This document shows, piece by piece, positions 8,869 to 18,432 of a stretch of 64,000 nucleotides of DNA. Each line of letters opens with the position of its first letter. Within the stretch, counting starts at the first letter, position 1. Source of the DNA: Sphingobium amiense (GTDB lineage: Bacteria > Pseudomonadota > Alphaproteobacteria > Sphingomonadales > Sphingomonadaceae); NCBI RefSeq assembly GCF_003967075.1, contig NZ_AP018664.1, forward strand, positions 682,001-746,000, read 5' to 3'. The position numbers were made by a program, and so were the translations under genes. The notes below the pieces were generated by a model, which was not told the origin of the DNA, searched no databases, and saw nothing but the letters and a program-made list of their open reading frames with translations.

Positions 8869-10575
8869 CTACTGGACCTGCGCCCGCGCCGCCGCGATGC
8901 TCGCCTGCAAATGGCCGCAGCGGAAGGGCTTGGAGAGGCGGACGATGTCCGGCGCGATGAGGTCGATCCCCTGATAGCCCGAGATGATGAGCAGGGCGAC
9001 ATGCGGATGATCCACCCGCACACGCAGCGCGAGTTCGACCCCGCTCATCCCCGGCATGACATGATCGGTGACGAGAATGTCGGGCCTGAACCCGGCTTCC
9101 ATCATGCCGAGCGCCAGTTCCGCCTGATCGACATCGACGACTTCATAACCGATGTCGGTCAGCATCTCGCGCGTGGCGTGGCGCACCAGCGCATTGTCGT
9201 CGACCAGCAGCACCTTGCCCTGCGCCCTGCGTTCGGTGGCGGGGGGAACGTCCTCGTCCGCCGTATGGGTTTTTCTCTGTTCGACCGGAAGCCACATCTG
9301 CACCTGCGTTCCCCGTCCGATCTCGCTATCTATTTCCAGCGCGCCGCCAAGCTGACCGACAAGGCCGTGCGCCATCGACAGGCCAAGGCCGGTGCCTTGC
9401 CCCGCCGGTTTGGTGGTGAAGAAAGGCTCCATCGCCGCGGCTCTCACTTTCGCGCTCATGCCCGCGCCGGTGTCCGCGATGGTCATGCGCACATAGCGGC
9501 GACGGACGAGGCCGGCGGGCAGGTTGGATGTCCGCACCTCTGCCGAAACCGTCAGCTTGCCGCCCTCGGCCATGGCGTCGCGGCTGTTCACCGCCAGATT
9601 GAGGATCGCCAGTTCCAGTTGATGCGCGTCGGCATGAACCGGCGGCAGGTCTTCGGGCAGGTCGATGCGAAGGGAGACGCGGTGCCCGAGCGTGCTGACG
9701 AGCAGGCTCTCCATGCCCTTGAGCAGAGCGCGCAGGTCGACGGCGGTCGGCTGGAGCGGTTGCCGCCGCGCGAAGGCGAGCAGCCGCTGCACCAGCGTCT
9801 GCGCCGCTTCGGCCGCCTGCATCGCCATGCCCGCCGTCTTGAGCGTGGATTCAGGGCTGCGACCCGACAGGATCAGGTCCAGTCCTCCCATGATCGGCGT
9901 CAGCAGATTGTTGAAATCATGCGCGACATGGCCCGTGAGCTGGCCCAGCACTTCCATCTTCTGGATCTGGCGCAGCGTGTCCTGCGACCGCTGCAATTCG
10001 CTGGTGCGTTCGCGCACGCGCTCGTCAAGCTGTGTATTGAGCGCCTCCAGCGATGCGAAGAGCCGCCCGTTTTCGAGCGCGGTCGATGCCGCGCGGCCCA
10101 GCGCCTCCAGCAGGGCGATCTGGTTGTCGGTCGGCGGGCCGGGTTCAGACCAGTATGCCCCCACTGCCGCGATTGGCTCGGGCCGTCCGATCGGCACCAT
10201 GATCATGCTGCGGACGAAGGTCCGGCGATAGGCGTCGACGGGAACGCGGGGGTCCGTCAGCACATCGGGAATGACCACCGTCTGCTGATGCGACATCGCC
10301 CAGCCCGAAACGCAGCGCTGCATCGGAAACTGCTGGCCCGCCCAGAGCGGCTCCATCGAATCTTCCGCGACATAATGGCACCTGTCCTCGTCGCGCAGCA
10401 CGACAGCAATGCCGTCCGCTCCCACCGCGCGGCGCGTGAAGGCTCTGAGGACGGACGTGACCGCGTCGAGCGAGCGCGCACCGGCGAGCGCTTCCATCGC
10501 TTCGGCTGCCTGGCCCCACCGTGCGGCCAGCGCCCGGTGCTCCGATCCATAATCTCCTCGGATTTTCTGATTCAT
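8869..10575 (-). CDS. Hybrid sensor histidine kinase (GAF - HisKA - HATPase - receiver)
   Basis: This 568-residue cytoplasmic signalling protein has no membrane segment. Residues about 25-175 form a GAF sensor domain, followed by a coiled-coil linker. The HisKA domain has phosphoacceptor H219 in HVAHDFNNLL. The HATPase domain follows, with an N-box near N330, DTGAGMS near 368 and GQGTGLGLS near 395. A C-terminal receiver domain has the phosphorylated Asp at D504 (LVTDHVMPG) and the conserved Lys in LSKPF. No cognate regulator is adjacent, so it is an orphan. Its stop lies 3 bases from the end of the convergent flavoprotein gene. The ligand is unknown. Confidence 0.92.
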   Translation of the reverse strand: MNQKIRGDYGSEHRALAARWGQAAEAMEALAGARSLDAVTSVLRAFTRRAVGADGIAVVLRDEDRCHYVAEDSMEPLWAGQQFPMQRCVSGWAMSHQQTVVIPDVLTDPRVPVDAYRRTFVRSMIMVPIGRPEPIAAVGAYWSEPGPPTDNQIALLEALGRAASTALENGRLFASLEALNTQLDERVRERTSELQRSQDTLRQIQKMEVLGQLTGHVAHDFNNLLTPIMGGLDLILSGRSPESTLKTAGMAMQAAEAAQTLVQRLLAFARRQPLQPTAVDLRALLKGMESLLVSTLGHRVSLRIDLPEDLPPVHADAHQLELAILNLAVNSRDAMAEGGKLTVSAEVRTSNLPAGLVRRRYVRMTIADTGAGMSAKVRAAAMEPFFTTKPAGQGTGLGLSMAHGLVGQLGGALEIDSEIGRGTQVQMWLPVEQRKTHTADEDVPPATERRAQGKVLLVDDNALVRHATREMLTDIGYEVVDVDQAELALGMMEAGFRPDILVTDHVMPGMSGVELALRVRVDHPHVALLIISGYQGIDLIAPDIVRLSKPFRCGHLQASIAAARAQVQ

Positions 10576-10692
10576 TGCGCGACCTCTGCGAAGTGGCGGG
10601 ATGTCGCTGTTATAGCATTGAAATTACTTCGAGGTAAATTTGCCTTCTGTCCAGATTGATCCGCATGAACGGGAAATTGGTCTAATCGCGCG

Positions 10693-12774
10693 TTAACCAG
10701 GCGGGGTCGCGGCTGGCCGTCCCTGGGGCGGGGGCGACCCCGGTTCCGGGGCCGCCGGTGCGCCCCGTGGCGGCGCGACGGGAGCCGGATTATCCGGTTC
10801 CGCCGGATCGACGGGCAGCCTGATGCGATTCGGGCCGATGTTGACGGTCATGCCATCTTCATCCACGCCCAGCCCGATGTTGCCGATGCCGGTCTCCACC
10901 GCCACATTGGCGATGGCATTGACCAGATCGGGGTTCTGCTCCGCTTCGGACGTGTCGTCGACAGGCTCGTTGATCGCGCCCGCCATGAAGTTGCGCCAGA
11001 TGCGCGCGGGCACGCCGCCGCCCGCCGCGCCGCCGGGCAGCGGGCTGTTGTCGTCATTGCCGATCCACACCGCCGTCACCAGCCCGCCCGCATAGCCCAC
11101 GAAGATCGCGTCCCGGCTGTCCTGCGTCGTGCCTGTCTTGCCGAAGGTGCGGGTGCGGAGCGCCGCCGCGCTTCCCGTCCCGCGATTGGCGGCGGAGGAC
11201 AGGAGATCGCGGATCATCGCCAGTTGATCCTCGCTGAAACGGCGCTGCCGCTGCATCAGCTTCTCGAACCAGCCCTGTTCCTCGGGCGGCAGGCCGTGCG
11301 CGAGGACAGGATAAGATCCCGCCGCGACCGCCGCATAGGCTTCCGCCAGTTCGATCAGCGGGATTTCAGAAGTCCCCAGCGCCAGACTGAGGTCTTCCGT
11401 AAGCGGCGCCGTGACGCCCAGATCGCGCGCGACCTTGATGACGTTGTCGACGCCGACCTTCTGCGTCAGGCGCACGGCAGCGACGTTGCTCGATGCGGCG
11501 AATGCCTGTCGCAGGGTGATGCGCCCGCGATATTTGCCGCCATGATTGGCCGGGCGATAGGTGCCGGTGGTGATCGGCGTGTCGTCGATCCGGTCGTCGG
11601 GCGTCATGCCCGCGCGGAAGGCAGCGAGGTAGACGAACAGCTTGAAGGTGGAGCCGGGCTGGCGTCTTGCCTGCACCGCGCGGTTGAAGCTGCTCTTCGC
11701 GTAATTCTTTCCGCCCACCAGCGCCACGACGCTGCCATCGGGTTTCATCGCGACCAGTGCCGCCTGTGCTTCGCCCAGCGGCGCGCGGCGGATGGCGGCT
11801 TCGGCGAGGCGCTGGATACGCCAGTCGAGCGTGGTCGCGATCTCCTGCTCGCCATAGACCGCGCCCGCCCGGTCGCGCGCCTGCGGCAGCACCCAGTCGG
11901 CGAAATAGGTGCCGCTCGTCGGATCGGCTTCCTCATGCACGTCGAGCCGGGCGGGGGGCAGCGCGTTACGTTCCGCCTGACTGATATAACCCGCCTCCAC
12001 CATCGCCCGCGTCACCAGCGCGGCGCGTGCCCGTGCGCCCTTGAGGTTCGTCGTGGGCGCAAGCCGCGAAGGCGCTTTCAGCAGCCCCGCCAGCATCGCC
12101 GCCTGCGGAATGGTCAGCCGGTCGGGCGAGCGGTTGAAATAATGGCGCGCGGCTGCCCGCAGGCCGTAAACATTGTCGCCGAAATAGACGTTGGAGAGGT
12201 ATCTCTCCATGATCTGATCCTTGGTCAGCCAGACCTCCAGCCAGACCGCGATCATTGCCTCGCGCGCCTTTCGGCCGAAGGTGCGGTCGCTCGACAGGAA
12301 CACCCCCTTGGCGAGCTGCTGCGTGATCGTGCTGCCGCCCTGCGACGCGCCGTCGGACCAGAGATTATGCCACATCGCCCGCGCGATTCCGCGCGGATCG
12401 ACGCCCCAGTGGCTCTGGAAACGGCGGTCCTCGATCGCCATGAACGCCTGCGGCACATGAGCGGGCAGTTCCGCCACCGTCACGGGCCGGTCGATCACCG
12501 CGCCGCGTCGCGCGATCAGATGTCCGTCCGCCGACATGAGCGAGATGCTCGGCGGCGCGATGGGCTTCAGCGAGCGGGAAAGCGGCGCGGTGACGGCGAG
12601 CCACGCGATCGCGACCATCAGCAGCGCCAGCATTACAGCGACGATCCACCCTACGATCCGCAGCCTTTTTCGCCACGGCGTCGGCGGCGCGAAGGCGCTG
12701 GGCGGCCCTTCGCCAAAGGCGCGTGGCGGGATGATCGGGTCGGCAGGATGCGAGTCGGCCATAGGCTCCGTCAT
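10693..12774 (-). CDS. Class A penicillin-binding protein (transglycosylase/transpeptidase)
   Basis: This 693-residue bifunctional peptidoglycan synthase is anchored by one N-terminal helix (residues about 39-62). The GT51 glycosyltransferase domain shows catalytic E115 in EDRRFQSHWG and QGGSTITQQLAKG. The transpeptidase domain shows the S375-x-x-K378 motif in PGSTFK, an SSN motif and KTGTT. The C-terminus is a Pro-rich tail. It acts in the periplasm to polymerise and cross-link murein. It is shorter than classical MrcA, so it may be a PBP1A- or PBP1C-like paralogue. It is divergent from a small membrane protein gene across about 110 bases. Confidence 0.93.
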   Translation of the reverse strand: MTEPMADSHPADPIIPPRAFGEGPPSAFAPPTPWRKRLRIVGWIVAVMLALLMVAIAWLAVTAPLSRSLKPIAPPSISLMSADGHLIARRGAVIDRPVTVAELPAHVPQAFMAIEDRRFQSHWGVDPRGIARAMWHNLWSDGASQGGSTITQQLAKGVFLSSDRTFGRKAREAMIAVWLEVWLTKDQIMERYLSNVYFGDNVYGLRAAARHYFNRSPDRLTIPQAAMLAGLLKAPSRLAPTTNLKGARARAALVTRAMVEAGYISQAERNALPPARLDVHEEADPTSGTYFADWVLPQARDRAGAVYGEQEIATTLDWRIQRLAEAAIRRAPLGEAQAALVAMKPDGSVVALVGGKNYAKSSFNRAVQARRQPGSTFKLFVYLAAFRAGMTPDDRIDDTPITTGTYRPANHGGKYRGRITLRQAFAASSNVAAVRLTQKVGVDNVIKVARDLGVTAPLTEDLSLALGTSEIPLIELAEAYAAVAAGSYPVLAHGLPPEEQGWFEKLMQRQRRFSEDQLAMIRDLLSSAANRGTGSAAALRTRTFGKTGTTQDSRDAIFVGYAGGLVTAVWIGNDDNSPLPGGAAGGGVPARIWRNFMAGAINEPVDDTSEAEQNPDLVNAIANVAVETGIGNIGLGVDEDGMTVNIGPNRIRLPVDPAEPDNPAPVAPPRGAPAAPEPGSPPPQGRPAATPPG

Positions 12775-12858
12775 GCTGTATTACTCACATCACACAGTCA
12801 AGCATGTCCCGCGCCGGGACAGCGGGATATTAACCAACATTTCGAGTGGGCCGAATGG

Positions 12859-12874
12859 TAAATAATGCGTTAAC
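12859..12874. promoter_or_regulatory. CtrA-like half-site pair
   Basis: TAAA-N7-TTAAC is close to the alphaproteobacterial CtrA consensus TTAA-N7-TTAAC. It sits in the divergent region between the PBP gene and the small membrane protein gene, 10 bases before the latter's ATG. A related CTAA-N7-TTAACC lies at 10682-10698 near the PBP stop. The short degenerate motif makes this tentative. Confidence 0.3.
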
Positions 12875-12883
12875 GCTTTCGCC

Positions 12884-13075
12884 ATGCGAACCAGACCGCT
12901 CGTCCTGACCACCGAATCGGCCCGCCACCCCTTTCGCCAGCGGCTGCCCGCCCATGTCCTGCGCCTGAGCGAAGCCACGCCTGCGAAAAAGCCCGTGGAC
13001 GACGACCAGGACTGGAAGCTGTTCGCGCTCAGCTTCTGCGCTTTCTTCACAGCTTTCTACAGCTTCATCTCTTAA
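12884..13075 (+). CDS. Small predicted membrane-anchored protein of unknown function
   Basis: This 63-residue protein has a basic, soluble N-terminal half and one hydrophobic C-terminal segment (WKLFALSFCAFFTAFYSFIS), suggesting a tail-anchored inner-membrane protein. I do not recognise a family. It is supported by an ATG with an upstream AT-rich promoter-like region and by codon use like its neighbours. Its stop codon shares a TTAA palindrome with the stop of the convergent MFS gene. It is divergent from a PBP gene, so an envelope role is possible but unproven. Confidence 0.6.
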   Translation: MRTRPLVLTTESARHPFRQRLPAHVLRLSEATPAKKPVDDDQDWKLFALSFCAFFTAFYSFIS

Positions 13076-14394
13076 GCCATTGGTTCGTGGCACAGCGGGC
13101 CGTCGCACGCCTTGTGCAGCTTCCAGGCCATCGCGGCGCAGGGCAGCGACAGGAACGCCACCAGCAGAAGCTGCATCACCACTGACATGCCCGCAATGCT
13201 GAGGCCGATGGCGCAGAGCGACCCGGCCACCATGGCGCCCGAGTTGACGATGTTGTTCGCTGCCACCGTCCGCGCCGCCTCGCATTTTTCGACCGTCGTC
13301 GTCAGGAAGGCGTAGAGCGGCACCACGAACATGCCGCCAAAGGTCGCCACGCCCAGCAGGCAGAGCGACAGCGGCACCGCCAGCGGATGCGCGATGAAGC
13401 CCGACAGCGACAGCATCTGTCCGTCAGCCGCCGGCGTCCAAAGGTCGCACACGATATGGAAGGCGACGATGCACAGCCCCATGCCGATGACCGATGCGGG
13501 TGCATATTTGGCCGATACATGCCCCTGCAGCAGCCGGTTGATCGCGATCGACCCGATGGCGATGCCGATGGAGAAGATGGCGAGGAACAGGCTGGCGACG
13601 GGCTTGTCGGCGGTCAGCACATTCTTCACCAGCGGCGGGAACTGGATGAACAGGATCGACCCCACCGCCCAGAACAGGCTGATCGACATGATCGCCAGGA
13701 ACAGGCGACGGATGTGCATCGTCCCCTTCACCAGCGCGATGGACGAACGGATGATGTGAAAGTCGATGGGCTGCGCTTCCAGCAGCGACGGCGCGGACGG
13801 CACCTGCCGCCCGGCGATATAGCCGATGGCCGCCGTGATGACGATGCCGACCGCCGCCGCCTCCACCGGGATGATCCCGGCCAGGATGGTGCCCGCGAGG
13901 ATCGCGATATAGGTGCCCGCCTCGACGAGGCCGGTGCCGCCCAGCACTTCCTCGTCATGCAGATGCTGGGGCAGGATCGCATATTTGATCGGCCCGAAGA
14001 AGGTCGAATGGATGCCCATGGCAAAGAGCGCCGCCAGCAGCAGCGGGATCGCCAGCGTATGTACCGCAATGCCGCTCCAGATCAGCGCGAGGCCGCAGGC
14101 GCCTACCGCCATGATGAGGATTTCGGCGGCCTTCACCCATCGGATGATCGTCGCCTTGTCGCGCTGGTCGGCAAGCTGGCCCGACAGCGCCGACAGCAGG
14201 AAGAAGGGCAGGATGAAAAGCCCGGTCGCCAGCGCCGAAAACCATGTCTCGGACTTTTCGTCATTATAGACCTGATAGACGACGAACAGCACCATCGCGT
14301 TCTTGAACAGATTGTCGTTGAACGCGCCCAGCAACTGGGTGACGAACAAGGGCAGGAAACGGCGCTTGTTCAGGAGCCTGAGGGAGGCTTGCAT
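13072..14394 (-). CDS. MFS transporter, LplT-like
   Basis: This 440-residue inner-membrane transporter of the major facilitator superfamily has about 12 hydrophobic helices. The N-terminus (FLPLFVTQLLGAFNDNLFKN) and the segment TFFGPIKYAILPQHL are characteristic of the LplT lysophospholipid flippase group. In Enterobacteria LplT imports 2-acyl-glycerophosphoethanolamine for re-acylation by Aas. No acyltransferase domain is fused or adjacent here, so the substrate is an inference. It converges on the small protein gene with overlapping stops and is divergent from pgsA, a phospholipid synthesis gene. Confidence 0.82.
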   Translation of the reverse strand: MQASLRLLNKRRFLPLFVTQLLGAFNDNLFKNAMVLFVVYQVYNDEKSETWFSALATGLFILPFFLLSALSGQLADQRDKATIIRWVKAAEILIMAVGACGLALIWSGIAVHTLAIPLLLAALFAMGIHSTFFGPIKYAILPQHLHDEEVLGGTGLVEAGTYIAILAGTILAGIIPVEAAAVGIVITAAIGYIAGRQVPSAPSLLEAQPIDFHIIRSSIALVKGTMHIRRLFLAIMSISLFWAVGSILFIQFPPLVKNVLTADKPVASLFLAIFSIGIAIGSIAINRLLQGHVSAKYAPASVIGMGLCIVAFHIVCDLWTPAADGQMLSLSGFIAHPLAVPLSLCLLGVATFGGMFVVPLYAFLTTTVEKCEAARTVAANNIVNSGAMVAGSLCAIGLSIAGMSVVMQLLLVAFLSLPCAAMAWKLHKACDGPLCHEPMA

Positions 14395-14530
14395 GGAATA
14401 TGGGGGCTTCTTTTCCGTTGGCGACCGGGGCGGGGTCTAGCCGGTGGGGGCATCTGTGTCCAATGCGAAGCGGCAGGCGCCGGATTGGCGGGCGCTTGTG
14501 CGATGCGCCGGACTGTGGCAGTCGGCGGCG

Positions 14531-15109
14531 ATGCTGACGCTGCCCAATCTGCTGACGCTTTCGCGCATCCTTACCGTGCCGCTGCTGGTCGCGCTGCTCT
14601 GGCCGGACGAGGTGGCCGGGGTCGGGCAGGGCGCGCGCTGGACCACCGGCTATGCGCTCGCTTTCGGTCTCTACTGCCTCATGGGCGTCACCGACTATTT
14701 CGACGGCTATCTGGCGCGTGCGCAGGGCACCGTCTCGAAACTCGGCGTCTTCCTCGATCCCATCGCGGACAAGATCATGGTGGGAGCGGTCATCCTGATG
14801 CTGGCGGCGACGCGCGACATAGCGGGCGTTCACCTGATCGCCGCGATGATTATCCTCCTGCGCGAGATCGCCGTGTCGGGTCTCCGCGAATTTCTCGCCG
14901 GGCTTCAGGTCTCGGTGCCGGTTTCCCGCCTCGCCAAGTGGAAAACGACCTTCCAGATCGTCGCGCTGGGCGCGCTGATCCTCGCGGGCGCGGTGCCGCA
15001 GTTCGCTTTCGTCCAGATGGTCGGCATCGTCGCGCTCTGGGCGGCGGCGATCCTGACGCTCGTCACCGGCTGGGACTATCTGCGCGTCGGCATCCGGCAC
15101 ATGGATTGA
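14531..15109 (+). CDS. pgsA: CDP-diacylglycerol--glycerol-3-phosphate 3-phosphatidyltransferase
   Basis: This inner-membrane enzyme makes phosphatidylglycerol phosphate, the precursor of phosphatidylglycerol and cardiolipin. The start is the ATG at 14531 (MLTLPNLLTLSRILTVPLLV), the family-typical N-terminus. The CDP-alcohol phosphatidyltransferase motif DG-x2-AR-x8-G-x3-D-x3-D is present as DGYLARAQGTVSKLG followed by VFLDPIADK. The 192-residue length is normal. moaD starts 5 bases after its stop, giving a pgsA-moaD-moaE transcript. Confidence 0.95.
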   Translation: MLTLPNLLTLSRILTVPLLVALLWPDEVAGVGQGARWTTGYALAFGLYCLMGVTDYFDGYLARAQGTVSKLGVFLDPIADKIMVGAVILMLAATRDIAGVHLIAAMIILLREIAVSGLREFLAGLQVSVPVSRLAKWKTTFQIVALGALILAGAVPQFAFVQMVGIVALWAAAILTLVTGWDYLRVGIRHMD

Positions 15110-15114
15110 GCGCG

Positions 15115-15369
15115 ATGCTCACCATCGTCTATTTCGCCTGGGTGCGCGAAGCCGTGGGGCTGGACGAGGAACGGATAGACCGGCCTGCGCCGGGTTCCAC
15201 CGTGGCCGATGTGGTGGCGCTGCTGGCCGCGCGGGGCGGCGGCCATGCCGAAGCCTTCGCCGATCCCGCAAAACTGCGCGCGGCGCTCGACCAGCGCTTC
15301 GTCGGCATGGACGTGCCGGTCGGCGACGCGCGGGAACTCGCGCTTTTCCCCCCGGTCACGGGAGGATGA
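15115..15369 (+). CDS. moaD: Molybdopterin synthase sulfur-carrier subunit
   Basis: This 84-residue ubiquitin-like sulfur carrier starts at ATG 15115 (MLTIVYFAWVREAVG). It ends in the required C-terminal Gly-Gly (PPVTGG), which is thiocarboxylated and donates sulfur to precursor Z. It overlaps the start of moaE by four bases (ATGA), so the two subunits of molybdopterin synthase are coupled. No molybdenum enzyme is encoded nearby. Confidence 0.95.
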   Translation: MLTIVYFAWVREAVGLDEERIDRPAPGSTVADVVALLAARGGGHAEAFADPAKLRAALDQRFVGMDVPVGDARELALFPPVTGG

Positions 15370-15809
15370 AGCGGATCGCGATCCAGCCGCAGGATTTCGA
15401 CCTCGCGGCAGAATTTGCGGCGCTCGAAGCGCTGGGCGGCGGCGGCGTGGCGAGCTTTACCGGCGTGGTGCGCGGCGAAGGCGGTCTCGTCGCCCTCGAA
15501 CTCGAACATTATCCCGCGATGACGCAGGGGCAGGTGGAGCGCATCGTCGAAGACGCCATGGCGCGCTGGCCCTTGCTCGGCGTCAGCGTGATCCACCGCT
15601 TCGGGCGGCTGGAGCCGGGCGCCCGGATCGTTTTCGTCGGCACCGCCTCCCGTCATCGCGCCGCGGCGCTCGAAAGCTGCGCCTTCCTCATCGACTGGCT
15701 CAAAAGCCATGCGCCCTTCTGGAAAAAGGAGCATTTCGAAGGCGGCGCGACCTCATGGGTCGCGGCCCGCGTCGAGGACGACGCCAAGGCGCTCGGCTGG
15801 GGCGCCTAG
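15366..15809 (+). CDS. moaE: Molybdopterin synthase catalytic subunit
   Basis: This 147-residue catalytic subunit converts precursor Z into molybdopterin together with MoaD. Family features include FTGVVRGE, LELEHYPAMTQ, HRFGRLEPG and the catalytic lysine region with the FWKKEHF motif near the C-terminus. The start overlaps the moaD stop. Its stop shares a CTAG palindrome with that of the convergent oxyR gene. Confidence 0.96.
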   Translation: MKRIAIQPQDFDLAAEFAALEALGGGGVASFTGVVRGEGGLVALELEHYPAMTQGQVERIVEDAMARWPLLGVSVIHRFGRLEPGARIVFVGTASRHRAAALESCAFLIDWLKSHAPFWKKEHFEGGATSWVAARVEDDAKALGWGA

Positions 15810-16732
15810 GCTGCTTCGGGCAGGCGGCTTTCGCTAGCGGCGGCGCGCAGCAGTTCGGCCAGCAGCCTGAATTCCTTTTCGCGCGGACTGTTCCTGCGCC
15901 ACACCAGCGCGATGTCCCGCCATGAACGCTCCGACTGGAGCGGGCGGGCGGCGATCCGCGTATGCTCCAGGATGCCGCCCGCAATCGCCATTTCCGGGAT
16001 CATCGTGACGCCAAGGCCATTATCGACCATCTGGATCAGCGTATGGAGCGACGTGCCCATCATCGTTGCGCTAGCGCGCAGGTCCGGCCGATTGCAGGCC
16101 GCGAGCGCATGATCCTTCAGGCAATGCCCGTCCTCCAGCAGCAGCAGCTTGCTTTCGTCGATCATGTCGGGGCCGATCCAGTCGGGCGGATCGGCGGGTT
16201 CGTCATGCGGGAAGGCGACGTAGAGCCGGTCCTGAAACAGGATCTCACTGTCCAGTTCCCCGGTGGGGAAGGGCAGCGCCAGCAGCACGCAGTCGACATT
16301 GCCGTGCCGCAGGGATTCGATCGCCGCCTGCGTCACTTCCTCGCGCAGATAGAGTTTGAGTTCCGGCCGTTCGGCGCGCAGCCGGGGCAGCAGGCGCGGC
16401 AGCAGGAAGGGCGCGATGGTGGGGATGACGCTCATGCGCAGTTCGCCCGTCAGCGGCTTGCCCGACGCCTGCGCGATGGCGGCCAGCTCCTCCGCCTCGC
16501 GCAGCACCCGATGCGCCTTCGCCACGATCCGGTCACCCAGCGCCGTGAAGCGCACCACCCGCCGCGTGCGCTCGACCAGCGTGACCCCGATCAGCGATTC
16601 CAGCTCGCGGATGCCCGCCGACAGGGTGGATTGCGTGACGAAGCAGCTATCGGCGGCCCTGCCGAAATGCCCCTGTTCCTTCAGCGCCACCAGATATTGC
16701 AGTTGCTTGAGCGTCGGCAGGTAACTGGACAT
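15806..16732 (-). CDS. oxyR: LysR-family hydrogen peroxide sensor OxyR
   Basis: This 308-residue LysR-type regulator has an N-terminal winged helix (residues 1-65, GRAADSCFVTQSTLSAGIRE) and a periplasmic-binding-like effector domain. Both redox cysteines are present, C204 in EDGHCLKDH and C213 in AAC, with the same spacing of nine as C199/C208 of E. coli OxyR. That supports peroxide sensing by disulfide formation. It lies 48 bases downstream of a same-strand TSUP gene. An imperfect palindrome with CCTCG/CGAGG arms (about 16743-16757) lies just before its start and could be a terminator stem or an operator. No catalase or ahpC gene is in the window. Confidence 0.93.
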   Translation of the reverse strand: MSSYLPTLKQLQYLVALKEQGHFGRAADSCFVTQSTLSAGIRELESLIGVTLVERTRRVVRFTALGDRIVAKAHRVLREAEELAAIAQASGKPLTGELRMSVIPTIAPFLLPRLLPRLRAERPELKLYLREEVTQAAIESLRHGNVDCVLLALPFPTGELDSEILFQDRLYVAFPHDEPADPPDWIGPDMIDESKLLLLEDGHCLKDHALAACNRPDLRASATMMGTSLHTLIQMVDNGLGVTMIPEMAIAGGILEHTRIAARPLQSERSWRDIALVWRRNSPREKEFRLLAELLRAAASESRLPEAA

Positions 16733-16780
16733 TTATCGGCTTCCTCGATTACCGAGGCGGATATAAGCGTCGTGCTCGAT

Positions 16781-17545
16781 TTATCCAAGCCATTTGACCA
16801 CGCCGAACAGCGACGTCGCCGTCAGGATCAACCCGACCGCCGTGAACAGCACGCGCGGCGCGACATGGCGCGCCAGCATCGCTCCAAAAGGCGCTGCGAT
16901 CACGCCGCCGATCAGCAGGCCGACCGTGTAAACCGTAAAGCTCTTCAGCCCCAGCTCCAGCAGGAAGGCGACGCTGATCGAAGTCGTCAGGAAAAACTCG
17001 ACCGTGTTGACCGTGCCGATCGTATGCCGCGGGCTGGACCCCTGAAGCAGCAGGTTGGACGTGACGATCGGACCCCAGCCGCCGCCGCCTGTCGCATCCA
17101 GAAATCCGCCGATCACGCCCAGCGGCGCGACGAGCCGGGGATCGCGCTGCCTGGGCGGCAGGTGAAAGCCGCGCCAGACAAGATAGAGACCGATTGCCGT
17201 CAGATAGATGAGGATGAACGGCTTGATGATCGACCCGTCGATGTTGGACAGCACATAGGCGCCCGTCACACCGCCTATCACGCCGGGGATGATGAGCCGC
17301 GCGAACAGCTTCCAGTCGACATTGCGGTGCAGGATGTGGCTGATCGCGGAAACACCGGTGGTGAAGGTTTCGGCAAGATGCACGCTGGCCGACACGCGGT
17401 TCGGTTGCAGACCCATGGTCAAAAGCAGCGTGCTGGAAATCACGCCGAACGCCATGCCCAGCGCCCCGTCGATCACCTGAGCGCCAAATCCGATCAGAAC
17501 GAAGGGCCACAGATCGTCGAAATTCTCCAGGAACAGGTCGATCAT
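16781..17545 (-). CDS. TSUP family permease (TauE/SafE-like)
   Basis: This 254-residue inner-membrane protein has about eight helices. It shows the TauE/SafE (DUF81) pattern of two homologous halves: [17 protein letters not shown] near the N-terminus and [18 protein letters not shown] in the second half. Members export or import sulfite, sulfoacetate or other organosulfur anions. The divergent neighbour is serine acetyltransferase, the entry to cysteine synthesis, so a sulfur-related role is plausible but inferred. Confidence 0.9.
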   Translation of the reverse strand: MIDLFLENFDDLWPFVLIGFGAQVIDGALGMAFGVISSTLLLTMGLQPNRVSASVHLAETFTTGVSAISHILHRNVDWKLFARLIIPGVIGGVTGAYVLSNIDGSIIKPFILIYLTAIGLYLVWRGFHLPPRQRDPRLVAPLGVIGGFLDATGGGGWGPIVTSNLLLQGSSPRHTIGTVNTVEFFLTTSISVAFLLELGLKSFTVYTVGLLIGGVIAAPFGAMLARHVAPRVLFTAVGLILTATSLFGVVKWLG

Positions 17546-17715
17546 TCAGCATCCTTCATCATTTTCTCTACCATATTCATAGGGAATGGCGTCCGGGACA
17601 GGCAACCCTGTATTTCCGGGCGAAAAGCGCGGATTTCGCGCTGTCTGGAATATGCGGCGCGTCTCCCTTATATGGATTGCTCATAAATGGTCTAGAAACG
17701 GTCGGAATTTCAGGG

Positions 17716-18432
17716 ATGGTCCGCAACCTCATTGCCTATCTGGACTCGGTCAAAAGCCGCGATCCCGCTCCGCGTTCCCGTGCGGAGGTGCTTTTATATC
17801 CGGGCGTGTGGTCGCTGGCCTTTCATCGCGTGGCGCACCGCCTCTATCGGGCGCGGCTCTTCTTCCTTGCGCGGGCGGTCAACCATTTCTCCCGCTTCCT
17901 GACCGGCAACGACATTCATCCCGGCGCGCAGATCGGCCGGCGCTTCTTCATCGACCATGGCTTTACCGTAATCGGCGAAACGGCGGAGATCGGCGACGAT
18001 GTCACGCTTTACCAGAATGTGACGCTGGGCGGCACCGATCCCGCCAACGGCATCGCGGGCAAGCGTCACCCGACCCTGCGCGACGGTGTGATCGTGGGGT
18101 CGGGCGCGCAGGTGCTGGGGCCGATCGAGGTCGGCGCGCGCGCGCGCGTCGGGGCGAACGCCGTCGTCACGAAAGATGTTGCGGAAGGCGCGACGATGGT
18201 GGGCATTCCCGCCCGCCCGATGCTGGTCGACGTGACTGCCTATCAGCGGGACTTCATGCCTTACGGAACGCCCTGTTCGGACAGTTTCGATCCGGACAGG
18301 CAGAAGCTCGAACTGCTCCAGTGCGAGGTTGAGCGCTTGCAGGCGCGACTGTCGGAACTGATGGCGGAACGGCGGGGTGAAGCTGTGTCCGGCGCCGACC
18401 TGCCGCCGCTCAGGGAGCATGGCCTGCGCTGA
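17716..18432 (+). CDS. cysE: Serine O-acetyltransferase
   Basis: This cytoplasmic hexapeptide-repeat enzyme forms O-acetylserine from serine and acetyl-CoA, the first step of cysteine synthesis. The start is set at ATG 17716 ([20 protein letters not shown]), the usual N-terminus of this short (238-residue) type. A TTG 39 bases upstream would be an alternative. The left-handed beta-helix is seen in [17 protein letters not shown] and [11 protein letters not shown], and the C-terminal tail has a coiled-coil stretch ([19 protein letters not shown]). It overlaps the following DUF2794 gene by one base. Confidence 0.94.
   Translation: MVRNLIAYLDSVKSRDPAPRSRAEVLLYPGVWSLAFHRVAHRLYRARLFFLARAVNHFSRFLTGNDIHPGAQIGRRFFIDHGFTVIGETAEIGDDVTLYQNVTLGGTDPANGIAGKRHPTLRDGVIVGSGAQVLGPIEVGARARVGANAVVTKDVAEGATMVGIPARPMLVDVTAYQRDFMPYGTPCSDSFDPDRQKLELLQCEVERLQARLSELMAERRGEAVSGADLPPLREHGLR

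Noticed and set aside
16743..16757. CCTCG/CGAGG palindrome as an OxyR binding site
   Set aside because: It does not fit the four ATAG-type elements of OxyR sites. It may just be a weak stem after the TSUP gene.
17677..17715. A TTG start extending CysE by 13 residues
   Set aside because: The extension is not typical of short CysE proteins, and [17 protein letters not shown] matches the usual N-terminus.
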